Of a DNA stretch of 8,410 nucleotides, positions 1 to 5,614 are shown piece by piece. The stretch's first letter is position 1. Every line of letters begins with the position of its first letter. The DNA comes from an uncultured bacterium (lineage in GTDB: Bacteria; Actinomycetota; Actinomycetes; S36-B12). Location: assembly GCA_903908025.1 (NCBI GenBank), contig CAIVQM010000407.1:1-8410 (forward strand). Direction: 5' to 3'. The notes below the pieces were generated by a model that saw only the letters and a program-made list of their open reading frames with translations, did not search any database and was not told the origin of the DNA. Both the position numbers and the translations under genes were made by a program.

Positions 1-24
1 GCTCTACCATTGAGCTACACCCGC
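1..24 (-). tRNA. tRNA-Gly, 5' part only (cut by window edge)
   Basis: Read on the minus strand, positions 24 to 1 give GCGGGTGTAGCTCAATGG followed by TAGAGC. This is the acceptor 5' strand, the TA linker, the D-stem and the D-loop of a bacterial tRNA. The GCGGGTG acceptor and AATGGTAGAGC D-arm are typical of actinobacterial tRNA-Gly. The anticodon lies outside the window, so the isoacceptor (GCC, TCC or CCC) cannot be stated and the glycine identity rests on resemblance. The gene is divergent from the glycosyltransferase operon. Confidence 0.85.
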
Positions 25-37
25 GAGGTGCCCCAAA

Positions 38-43
38 AGGATA
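38..43 (-). promoter_or_regulatory. probable -10 element of the tRNA-Gly promoter
   Basis: On the minus strand positions 43-38 read TATCCT, a TANNNT -10 hexamer. It ends 13 nt before the first base of the mature tRNA, which leaves room for a start point near position 31 and a short 5' leader. No convincing -35 hexamer is visible 17-18 nt further upstream. Confidence 0.4.
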
Positions 44-74
44 GCCGCGACCGGACGCTCGGCGGGCCGTTGGG

Positions 75-80
75 TAGGTT
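75..80 (+). promoter_or_regulatory. putative -10 element for a leaderless glycosyltransferase transcript
   Basis: TAGGTT fits the TANNNT -10 consensus of actinobacterial housekeeping promoters. It is followed by 7 nt and then the GTG codon at 88, the spacing at which transcription would begin on the start codon itself. The stretch has no Shine-Dalgarno match stronger than the AGG inside this hexamer. The promoter call is inferred from spacing alone. Confidence 0.35.
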
Positions 81-87
81 CGCCATC

Positions 88-1362
88 GTGTCCCAACCGC
101 TGCGCATCGCCTGGCTCGTCTACCGCGGCAATCCGCACTGCGGCGGTCAGGGCGTCTACACCCGCTACGTCGCTCGCGAGGTCGCAGCGCTCGGGCATCA
201 CATCGAGGTGCTGTCGGGCCAGCCGTGGCCCCAGATGGACGACCCGGCGCAGCTCGTCGAGGTGCCCGGCCTGGACCTCTACCGGCAGCCCGACCCGTTC
301 CGCGTCCCGCGCATGTCCGAGTTCCGCGACACGATCGACATGCGCGAGTTCGCGATCATGTGTGCGGCTGGCTTCCCGGAGCCATGGGCCTTCAGTCAGC
401 GGGCTCGTCGGCTCCTGAAGGGCCGTCGCGACGACTTCGACCTCGTGCACGACAACCAGTGCCTGGGCACCGGCATCCTGGGGATGATGAAGGACGGCTG
501 GCCGGTGACGGCCACCATCCACCACCCGATCACCGTCGACCGTGAGCTGGAACTCGCACATGCGGGCTCGTTCCGTCGTCGGCTGTCGTTGCGACGCTGG
601 TACGGCTTCCTCGGGATGCAGATGGGTGTCGCCAAGAAGATCCCCCGCATCGTCACGGTGTCCGAGTCGAGCCGTCGCGACATCGCCGCGCAGATGGGCG
701 TGCCGATCTCGCATATGACCGTGGTGCCGATCGGGGTCGACGAGGCGCGGTTCCGACCGATGCCGCACATCGCACGCATCCCCGGCCGACTCATGACGAC
801 AGCCAGCGCCGACGTGCCGCTGAAGGGCCTCACCTTCCTGCTGGAGGCGCTTGCGAAGGTGCGTGTCGAGTGCCCCCAGGCGCACCTGGTTGTCATCGGC
901 CGGCTGAAGGAGGGCAGCGGCATGCCCGCGCTCATCGACAGCCTCGGGCTCGACGGTGCGGTCGAGTTCGTCACCGGTGTCTCGGATGAGCGCATCGTCG
1001 AGCTCTACGCCGAGGCCGAGGTCGCCGTGGTTCCTTCGCTGTACGAGGGCTTCTCGCTGCCCGCCGTCGAGGCGATGGCATGCGGCGTTCCTGTTGTCGC
1101 GACGACGGGTGGCGCACTTCCCGAGGTTGTCGGACCCGACGGCGAGAGTGCCCGCACCGTGGCACCGGGCGACCCGTCCGCACTCGCGGCCGCGCTCGTC
1201 GACGTGCTCTCCGACGAGCAGGAGCGGGCGCGACTCGGTGAGAGCGGTCGCTTGCGCGTGCTCGAGCGCTTCACGTGGCGGGCTCACGCGGTCGGTCTGG
1301 TTGAGATGTGGCGTGCGGAGCTTGCCGAGCAGAAGTCGCAGCGGGCGCATGCTGACCGTTGA
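88..1362 (+). CDS. glycosyltransferase family 4 (GT-B fold)
   Basis: A 424-residue protein with the plan of retaining GT4 enzymes, which move a sugar from a nucleotide-sugar donor to an acceptor at the cytoplasmic face. The N-terminal Rossmann half opens with LRIAWLVYR and the glycine-rich loop CGGQGVYTRY (residues 18-27). The donor-binding C-terminal half has the KGL motif near residue 246 and the E-x7-E motif EGFSLPAVE (E320, E328), followed by MACGVPVVATTGGALPEVV-type sequence. Length is normal for GT4. The frame is open upstream to a TTG at 10, but that would place the start inside the tRNA-Gly gene; GTG at 88 begins just before the conserved first strand and is preferred. It is the first gene of an operon and overlaps the next methyltransferase by 14 nt. 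Sugar donor and acceptor are unknown. The family call is firm; the substrate is not. Confidence 0.9.
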   Translation: MSQPLRIAWLVYRGNPHCGGQGVYTRYVAREVAALGHHIEVLSGQPWPQMDDPAQLVEVPGLDLYRQPDPFRVPRMSEFRDTIDMREFAIMCAAGFPEPWAFSQRARRLLKGRRDDFDLVHDNQCLGTGILGMMKDGWPVTATIHHPITVDRELELAHAGSFRRRLSLRRWYGFLGMQMGVAKKIPRIVTVSESSRRDIAAQMGVPISHMTVVPIGVDEARFRPMPHIARIPGRLMTTASADVPLKGLTFLLEALAKVRVECPQAHLVVIGRLKEGSGMPALIDSLGLDGAVEFVTGVSDERIVELYAEAEVAVVPSLYEGFSLPAVEAMACGVPVVATTGGALPEVVGPDGESARTVAPGDPSALAAALVDVLSDEQERARLGESGRLRVLERFTWRAHAVGLVEMWRAELAEQKSQRAHADR

Positions 1363-2062
1363 TCTGGACCTGCTGGGGGTGGCGAAGGGCAACACCCTCC
1401 TCGACATGGGGTGCGGTGGCGGCCGCCACGCATTCGCGGTGCTGCGCCGCGGTTCCGATGTCGTCGCCTTCGACGCCGACGAGGACGAACTCGCGAGTGT
1501 CGAGATCATGATGGCGGCGATGGTCGATGCGGGCGAGGTGCCCGACGGTGCCACCGGGACGACCGTGCACGGCGATGCGCTCGCGCTGCCGTTCGACGAT
1601 GGCTCCTTCGATCGGATCATCGCGGCGGAGGTACTCGAGCACATCCCCGATGACGTCGATGCGATCAACGAACTCGTGCGGGTGCTCGCCCCCGGCGGCC
1701 GCATTGCCGTCACCGTGCCCGCGCGCTTCCCCGAACGCATCAACTGGGCACTCGATGATGCCTACCACGACTTCCCTGGCGGGCACATCCGCATCTACTC
1801 GCAGGACGACCTGGAGGGGAAGCTCGCGGCGGCTGGTCTGCGCGTGCGCGGATCGCGACGTGCGCATGCACTGCATTCGCCGTACTGGTGGATCCGCTGC
1901 GCGGGCGGCGTCGACAACGCCGACCGGCTGGTGGCCCGCCGCTACCACGACGTACTGGTCTGGCAGATCATGAAGAATCCGCCGGTGCTGCGCGTGCTGG
2001 ATGACGTGCTCAACCCGGTGATGGGCAAGAGCCTCATCGTCTACGCGGATAAGCCGCGCTGA
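1349..2062 (+). CDS. class I SAM-dependent methyltransferase (UbiE/Methyltransf_11 type)
   Basis: A 237-residue protein. Motif I is LLDMGCGGG (residues 17-25), the acidic residue that would bind the SAM ribose is D42 in VVAFDAD, HGDALALPF (74-82) is the adenine-side motif, and AAEVLEHIPD followed by LVRVLAPGGRIAVTVP gives motifs II and III. This is the usual class I methyltransferase core. The last 60 residues are a family-specific extension rich in aromatic and basic residues. The frame is open far upstream, but the ATG at 1349 sits directly before the first conserved strand and overlaps the glycosyltransferase stop by 14 nt, which fits translational coupling. It overlaps the next gene by 1 nt (TGATG). 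The acceptor is unknown; the context suggests the glycosylated or lipid product of the neighbouring enzymes, which is inference. Confidence 0.88.
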   Translation: MLTVDLDLLGVAKGNTLLDMGCGGGRHAFAVLRRGSDVVAFDADEDELASVEIMMAAMVDAGEVPDGATGTTVHGDALALPFDDGSFDRIIAAEVLEHIPDDVDAINELVRVLAPGGRIAVTVPARFPERINWALDDAYHDFPGGHIRIYSQDDLEGKLAAAGLRVRGSRRAHALHSPYWWIRCAGGVDNADRLVARRYHDVLVWQIMKNPPVLRVLDDVLNPVMGKSLIVYADKPR

Positions 2063-3150
2063 TGCTGACCCCTGATGCCCTGCGGCAGACCGTCGACGCG
2101 ATCGCGTCGGTGCAGGCACCGGACGGCCGCATCCCGTGGGTGCCCGGCGGCAAGGCGGATCCGTGGAACATGGTCGAGGCCGCGATGGCACTCGACGTCG
2201 GCGGCCGCCACGATGACGCTGCTCGGGCCTATGCGTGGTTGCAGGCTCGTCAACTGGCTCATGGCGGCTGGTACTCGTACTACGTCGGCGACGAGGTCAG
2301 CGACCGCACGCTCGACACCAATGTGTCGGCCTACATCGCCGTCGGGGTATGGCACCACTACCTGTCGACGGACGACGATGCCTTCCTCCACCGCATGTGG
2401 CCGGTCGTCGAGGCGGTTATCGACCACGTGGTCGGGTTCCAGTCGCCGACGGGGGCTATCGCATGGCGCGCAGACGATCCTGCCGATGGCTCGCTGCTGA
2501 CGGGATCGTCCAGCATCCACCTCAGCCTGCGCTGCGCCCTGGCGATCGCGTCCCGGATGCGCCAGGAGCGTCCCGACTGGGAGTTGGCGATGGGTGCGCT
2601 CGCCATCGCGATCGCACTTCGCCCTGATGCCTTCCTCGACAAGTCCCGCTGGGCCATGGACTGGTACTACCCGATCCTCGGTGGGGTGCTTCGCGGTGAC
2701 GTTGCCCGACGACGTATCGACGACGGATGGGACACCTTCATCGTGGCGGGGCTGGGCGTTCGATGCGTCTCCGACCGGCCGTGGATCACCGCGGCGGAGA
2801 CCTGCGAACTCGTGATGGCACTCGACGCGATCGGCGACGGCGAGCGAGCCCGCGAAGTGTTCGGCTGGGCGCAGTTCCTTCGTCATGACGACGGTGGCTA
2901 CTGGTGTGGCATGAACTTCGAGGGCGAGCGGTTCAGCGCCCCCGGCCAGTACTTCACCGCCGACCAGCCGACGTGGAACTCGGCGGCAGTGGTCTTGGCC
3001 GCGCACGCACTCGGCGGCGACGGCCCGACGGCCGGTCTCTTCCGCGGCGAGGGTTTGCCGGTCGGCCTGACGGTGGAGCAGATGCTGGCAGCGGGCATCC
3101 AGATCAGCGGCGAAGAACGCGCAGGCTTCCTGCCACCCGCTCAGGCGTGA
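2062..3150 (+). CDS. alpha/alpha-toroid protein, prenyltransferase-like or six-hairpin glycosidase-like
   Basis: A 362-residue soluble protein made of repeated helical hairpins with Gly/Trp turns: DGRIPWVPGG (21-30), AHGGWYSYYVGD (66-77), SPTGAIAWRADD (128-139), DDGGYWCGM (276-284) and PTWNSAAVVLAAHALGG (303-319). Related actinobacterial proteins tend to be labelled prenyltransferase because they share the terpenoid-cyclase/prenyltransferase toroid fold. The segment STDDDAFLHRMWPVVEAVIDHV (102-123) also resembles the helix pair of GH15-type glucoamylases. No squalene-hopene cyclase DXDDTA motif and no zinc-ligand set of protein prenyltransferases is evident, so neither catalytic function should be assumed. 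The ATG overlaps the preceding TGA (TGATG), so translation is coupled. The 3' end overlaps the convergent methyltransferase by 47 nt. It presumably acts with the GT4 and the methyltransferases; the reaction is unknown. Confidence 0.8.
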   Translation: MLTPDALRQTVDAIASVQAPDGRIPWVPGGKADPWNMVEAAMALDVGGRHDDAARAYAWLQARQLAHGGWYSYYVGDEVSDRTLDTNVSAYIAVGVWHHYLSTDDDAFLHRMWPVVEAVIDHVVGFQSPTGAIAWRADDPADGSLLTGSSSIHLSLRCALAIASRMRQERPDWELAMGALAIAIALRPDAFLDKSRWAMDWYYPILGGVLRGDVARRRIDDGWDTFIVAGLGVRCVSDRPWITAAETCELVMALDAIGDGERAREVFGWAQFLRHDDGGYWCGMNFEGERFSAPGQYFTADQPTWNSAAVVLAAHALGGDGPTAGLFRGEGLPVGLTVEQMLAAGIQISGEERAGFLPPAQA

Positions 3151-3715
3151 AGCCGTCCGCGACCGCCCGCTGCCATACGAGAAACGGCGCCTGGCCGCCG
3201 TCGGCCGGGTTCTCGAAGACGTCGTGGATCGCCAGCAGCCCACCATCCGCGACGAAGCCCGACCACGCTGAGTAGTCGCCCATCGCGACGTCGAGGGCAT
3301 GTCCGCCGTCGATGAACAGCAGGCCGAGGGGCGTGCGCCAGTGTGTCGCGACGGTGGGGGAGTCGCCGACGACCGCGATGACGATGCCGTCGAGCGCAGC
3401 GTCCTCGATGGTTCGTCGGAGGAAGGGCAGGGTGTCCATCCGCCCGGTGTGCGGGTCGACGACCTCGGGATCGTGGTGCTCCCAGCCGGTCTGGTTCTCC
3501 TCCGAGCCGTGGTGGTGGTCGACGGTGAACAGCACGGTCCCGACGGATTGTGCGGCCGTGCCGAGATAGACGGCGGACTTGCCGCAGTAGGAGCCGATCT
3601 CCAGCAACGGTCCGGTGCGGCCGCCGTCGAGTCCGGCGTCGTGCAGGGCCATGCCCTCGTCATCGGGCATGAACCCCTTCGCCGCGCGGGCCACGGCGAG
3701 GGCGTCAGGTCGCAT
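3104..3715 (-). CDS. class I SAM-dependent methyltransferase (Methyltransf_24-like)
   Basis: A 203-residue protein. Motif I is LLEIGSYCGKSAVYLG (37-52), the next strand ends in the acidic residue D66 in TVDHHHGSEENQ, and GLLFIDGGHALDVAMGDY (131-148) with GGLLAIHDVFEN (158-169) forms the later strands. The E-I-G-x-x-x-G-K-S start and the FIDGGH strand are typical of the Methyltransf_24 group, which includes O-methyltransferases of small molecules and sugars. The His/Glu-rich VDHHHGSEEN loop and the HD at 164-165 could be metal or substrate ligands (inference). The frame extends to a TTG at 3760, but the ATG at 3715 is preferred because a TACCGT hexamer lies 7 nt upstream, with no Shine-Dalgarno. 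The gene converges on the toroid gene with a 47-nt overlap, and the operon next door suggests a common pathway. Confidence 0.82.
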   Translation of the reverse strand: MRPDALAVARAAKGFMPDDEGMALHDAGLDGGRTGPLLEIGSYCGKSAVYLGTAAQSVGTVLFTVDHHHGSEENQTGWEHHDPEVVDPHTGRMDTLPFLRRTIEDAALDGIVIAVVGDSPTVATHWRTPLGLLFIDGGHALDVAMGDYSAWSGFVADGGLLAIHDVFENPADGGQAPFLVWQRAVADGFTPERVAGSLRVLRR

Positions 3716-3722
3716 GCGCGCA

Positions 3723-3728
3723 ACGGTA
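3723..3728 (-). promoter_or_regulatory. putative -10 element of the minus-strand methyltransferase
   Basis: Read on the minus strand, 3728-3723 is TACCGT, a TANNNT hexamer, followed by TGCGCGC and the ATG at 3715. The 7-nt gap and the absence of a ribosome-binding site suggest a leaderless message. The call rests on spacing only; no clear -35 was found. Confidence 0.35.
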
Positions 3729-3746
3729 GCCCCGGTCGTGCCAGAC

Positions 3747-3776
3747 TTGCATCCGTCCAACCGAAAGACTTAGGGT
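3747..3776 (+). promoter_or_regulatory. putative promoter of the iron permease gene
   Basis: TTGCAT (3747-3752) and TAGGGT (3771-3776) are separated by 18 nt and match the -35 (TTGACA) and -10 (TANNNT) consensus reasonably. The predicted start point falls near 3783, giving a leader of about 40 nt before the GTG at 3826. The -10 is embedded in the inverted repeats that resemble an iron-regulator box, so a bound repressor would block polymerase. Inferred from sequence match alone. Confidence 0.4.
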
Positions 3777-3799
3777 TACCTCACTAAGGGCATCCTTAG
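3769..3799 (+). promoter_or_regulatory. DtxR/IdeR-like iron box, two overlapping inverted repeats
   Basis: The first repeat, 3769-3788, reads CTTAGGGTTACCTCACTAAG, with CTTAG and CTAAG arms. The second, 3784-3799, is a perfect 6-bp inverted repeat, CTAAGG then GCAT then CCTTAG. The two share the middle CTAAG half. The first resembles the actinobacterial DtxR/IdeR consensus TTAGGTTAGGCTAACCTAA, with about 12 of 19 positions matching in an ungapped alignment. It covers the likely -10 of an iron permease gene, exactly where an iron-dependent repressor would act. The match is imperfect, so the regulator's identity is inferred. Confidence 0.55.
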
Positions 3800-3814
3800 T
3801 AGGCATCGACAGCT

Positions 3815-3819
3815 GGGGG
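3815..3819 (+). promoter_or_regulatory. ribosome-binding site of the iron permease
   Basis: A GGGGG run in CTGGGGGCAG lies 6 nt before the GTG at 3826. It supports that GTG as the start, since no other in-frame start lies between the promoter and the conserved first membrane segment. Confidence 0.5.
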
Positions 3820-3825
3820 CAGTAC

Positions 3826-4698
3826 GTGTTCAGCAGTTTCCTGATCGGCCTGCGGGAGGGCCTCGAGGCGGCCCTCATCGTTGCCATCCTCGTGGCGTAC
3901 CTGGTTCGCACGGGCAACGGCCATGCCGTCAGGCGGGTCTGGCTCGGAGTCGCTGCGGCGCTCGTGGTCTCGATCCTGATCGGAATCGCGCTGGTCCTGA
4001 TCGACGAGTCGCTCGGGGAGACCGTTGAGCCGGCCTTCGCGGGCACGATGTCCCTCATCGCCGTCGGGCTCATCACGTGGATGATCTTCTGGATGGCCAC
4101 CCGAGCCAGGGGGATCAGCGCTCACCTCCACGGCGAGATGGATCGCGCCCTGGCCACGAGCACGGTCGCCGTCGCCTTCGTCGCCTTCGTCGCCGTCGTC
4201 CGCGAGGGGGCCGAGACAGCGCTCTTCCTGTGGGCAGGCATCAACTCCGCGGGCAGCACGGTGGCTCCGCTGCTGGGGGCGCTGCTGGGGTTGGCGACCG
4301 CGGTCGCTCTCGGCTTCGTCGTCTACCGCGGTGCCGTGCGACTCAATCTCGGACGGCTGTTCACGTGGACGGGAGCTGCGCTGGTCATCGTCGCGGGCGG
4401 TGTCCTGCGGTATGCCGTCCACGAGTTCCAGGAGATCGGCTGGCTCCCGGGCGAGGACAACGTGGCATTCGACGTGTCGGGGACCTTCGCGCCCGATGGC
4501 GTCGTGGCGACGATTGTGCGTGGTCTGGTGAACCTGGTGCCGACCATGACATGGCTCGAGGTCGTGGCCTGGTTCGCCTACGTCGTGCCGACGCTGATCC
4601 TGTTCTTCTGGGTCATCCGCAAGCGCGACGACGCGCCCAAGTCCACGCGGGCATCGGATGAGGATCGGGCCGAGGCACCAAGCCTTCAGGACCAGTAG
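3826..4698 (+). CDS. FTR1/EfeU-type iron permease
   Basis: A 290-residue integral membrane protein of the FTR1/EfeU family, which moves iron across the cytoplasmic membrane. Both family signature motifs are present: REGLE at residues 10-14 in the first membrane helix and REGAE at 126-130 in the fourth; the glutamates are the iron-handling residues in characterised members. Seven hydrophobic segments can be seen at about 4-27, 36-59, 71-91, 109-139, 147-169, 179-199 and 244-264, ending in a charged tail, KRDDAPKSTRASDEDRAE. Length is normal for EfeU. The GTG start has a GGGGG ribosome-binding site, and an iron-box-like palindrome lies on the promoter. The partner genes efeO and efeB are not adjacent: the next gene is a convergent L,D-transpeptidase overlapping the last 13 nt. 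Partners may be elsewhere, or the permease may work alone. Confidence 0.9.
   Translation: MFSSFLIGLREGLEAALIVAILVAYLVRTGNGHAVRRVWLGVAAALVVSILIGIALVLIDESLGETVEPAFAGTMSLIAVGLITWMIFWMATRARGISAHLHGEMDRALATSTVAVAFVAFVAVVREGAETALFLWAGINSAGSTVAPLLGALLGLATAVALGFVVYRGAVRLNLGRLFTWTGAALVIVAGGVLRYAVHEFQEIGWLPGEDNVAFDVSGTFAPDGVVATIVRGLVNLVPTMTWLEVVAWFAYVVPTLILFFWVIRKRDDAPKSTRASDEDRAEAPSLQDQ
4165..4200 (+). repeat. short GTCGCC/GTCGCCTTC tandem repeat inside the permease gene
   Basis: The stretch reads as GTCGCC, GTCGCCTTC, GTCGCCTTC, GTCGCC, GTCGTC in register, encoding a V-A-V-A-F-V-A-F-V-A-V-V run in the fourth membrane helix, directly before the REGAE motif. Units are multiples of three, so slippage would change helix length without breaking the frame. 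It may simply reflect codon bias in a hydrophobic helix. Confidence 0.6.
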
Positions 4699-5555
4699 AC
4701 GTACACGCGGGTGCCCACCGCGACCTTCTCGAAGAGCGCGGTAGCGATGTCCATGTCGCGGATCCCGACGCAGCCGTGTGATCCGCGGCTGTAGCCGACG
4801 CTGGCGAAGTCCGGGGAGTAGTGCACGGCCTCGTCGCCGTTGAAGAACATCGCGCGCGGCATCCACGAGTGGTACAGGCTCGAGACGTGATCGAAGCTCT
4901 TCTCCTTGATGGTGAAGAGACCTTCACCCGTCTCCATTCCTGAGGCACCGAAACGCGCGTCGGTTGTCATCTTGGCCTTGCCGTTGACGACGTAGCGCAG
5001 TGTCCGGGTGGTCTTGTCGATGCACAGTGACTGCTTCACCTCGGTGCATCGCAGCGGCAGGATGCCGAGCGGCTCGGCCATCCGTGCGAGCATCGTCCAG
5101 GTGCGCCTGTCGGCGACACCCGTCGGCGTCAGCCAGTTCTTCGTCTGGAATGCCTTCACCGCTGCGACCGTCGAGCCGCCGTAGGCCTGCCGACTGATGT
5201 TGCTCGCATCGATGTCGTACCCCAGCCAGTCCAGTCGCTCCTGCACGCGTGCGACCCGGTATCCGTAGTGGCCCCTGCGCAGCGGCAGCTGCGCGCGCGG
5301 CGGGACCAGCGACGGTGCGCCGGGCGCGGTCTGCGCGGCCATTACGACGTTGACGGAGACGGGCCCGTCGGACGACGGTGCTGCGGACGACGTGGGTTCG
5401 GGGGACGGGGACGCGGACGCGGACGGGGACGCGGCGGGCGAGGCAGTGATCGGCGTGGGCGAGGGCGACTCGTCGGCCGCGGCCGGGACAGCCGTCACCA
5501 TCGATCCGGTCAGCAGCGCTGCCAGCACGAGCAACGCGGGGGAAGCACGGTGCAT
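4686..5555 (-). CDS. secreted L,D-transpeptidase (YkuD) with peptidoglycan-binding domain
   Basis: A 289-residue exported protein. Residues 1-27 form a signal peptide (MHR, then a hydrophobic ALLVLAALLTGSMVTAVPAAA with likely cleavage near A27). Residues 28-85 are a Pro/Ser/Ala-rich linker. A PG_binding_1 domain follows (about 92-158, PLRRGHYGYRVARVQERLDWLG to GVADRRTWTML), then the YkuD catalytic domain (about 175-288). The active-site motif is SRGSHGCVGIRD with catalytic C262, H260 and upstream H245. Such enzymes make 3-3 cross-links in peptidoglycan or attach proteins to it, outside the membrane. C170 and C178 could form a disulfide (inference). The frame extends to 5639, but only the ATG at 5555 puts the signal peptide at the N terminus. 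The 3' end overlaps the iron permease by 13 nt, convergently. The upstream gene on the same strand ends 59 nt away, so read-through is possible besides its own putative promoter. Confidence 0.92.
   Translation of the reverse strand: MHRASPALLVLAALLTGSMVTAVPAAADESPSPTPITASPAASPSASASPSPEPTSSAAPSSDGPVSVNVVMAAQTAPGAPSLVPPRAQLPLRRGHYGYRVARVQERLDWLGYDIDASNISRQAYGGSTVAAVKAFQTKNWLTPTGVADRRTWTMLARMAEPLGILPLRCTEVKQSLCIDKTTRTLRYVVNGKAKMTTDARFGASGMETGEGLFTIKEKSFDHVSSLYHSWMPRAMFFNGDEAVHYSPDFASVGYSRGSHGCVGIRDMDIATALFEKVAVGTRVYVYWS
5401..5430 (+). repeat. hexamer tandem repeat encoding the Ser/Ala/Pro linker
   Basis: Five hexamers in a row, GGGGAC, GGGGAC, GCGGAC, GCGGAC, GGGGAC, read on the + strand. On the minus strand they encode alternating Ser with Ala or Pro in the low-complexity linker between the signal peptide and the peptidoglycan-binding domain of the L,D-transpeptidase. 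Being in multiples of three, its copy number could vary between strains and alter linker length. Confidence 0.7.
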
Positions 5556-5561
5556 GTGTCC

Positions 5562-5567
5562 ACGGTA
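5562..5567 (-). promoter_or_regulatory. putative -10 element of the L,D-transpeptidase gene
   Basis: On the minus strand 5567-5562 reads TACCGT, followed by GGACAC and the ATG at 5555. The 6-nt gap would start transcription at or next to the initiation codon. GGA in the gap could instead be a weak ribosome-binding site for a longer transcript reading through from the upstream gene. Confidence 0.35.
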
Positions 5568-5574
5568 GGCGCGT

Positions 5575-5606
5575 ACATGCCCGAAATGCCGGAATGACCG
5601 CATGAC
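5575..5606 (-). repeat. period-8 degenerate direct repeat upstream of the L,D-transpeptidase
   Basis: On the minus strand this stretch reads GTCATGCG, GTCATTCC, GGCATTTC, GGGCATGT: four copies of a G(T/G)CAT core spaced 8, 8 and 9 nt. It lies 8 nt upstream of the putative -10, over the -35 region. It could be a regulator-binding array or coincidence. No known motif is recognised. Confidence 0.35.
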
Positions 5607-5614
5607 ACGCGAGG

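Noticed and set aside
10..87. An upstream TTG start for the glycosyltransferase
   Set aside because: It would begin inside the tRNA-Gly gene and adds 26 residues with no family similarity; GTG at 88 fits the conserved N terminus.
4..1743. A 579-codon open frame on the minus strand
   Set aside because: It is antisense to the glycosyltransferase and methyltransferase, has no recognisable domain, is rich in Arg/His/Asp as expected of a GC-rich shadow frame, and would run into the tRNA-Gly.
2365..2385. DDD run in the toroid protein as a terpene-cyclase DXDD motif
   Set aside because: The residues read STDDDAFL, lack the following T-A context and lie in a helix turn resembling glycosidase toroids, so they do not support cyclase activity.
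2041..3723. A 560-codon open frame on the minus strand
   Set aside because: It overlaps both the toroid gene and the genuine minus-strand methyltransferase in another frame, and its translation is low-complexity Arg/Ser/Thr-rich sequence without motifs.
3796..4866. A 356-codon open frame antisense to the iron permease
   Set aside because: The opposite strand has both FTR1 motifs and seven membrane helices; the antisense frame has only charged shadow sequence.
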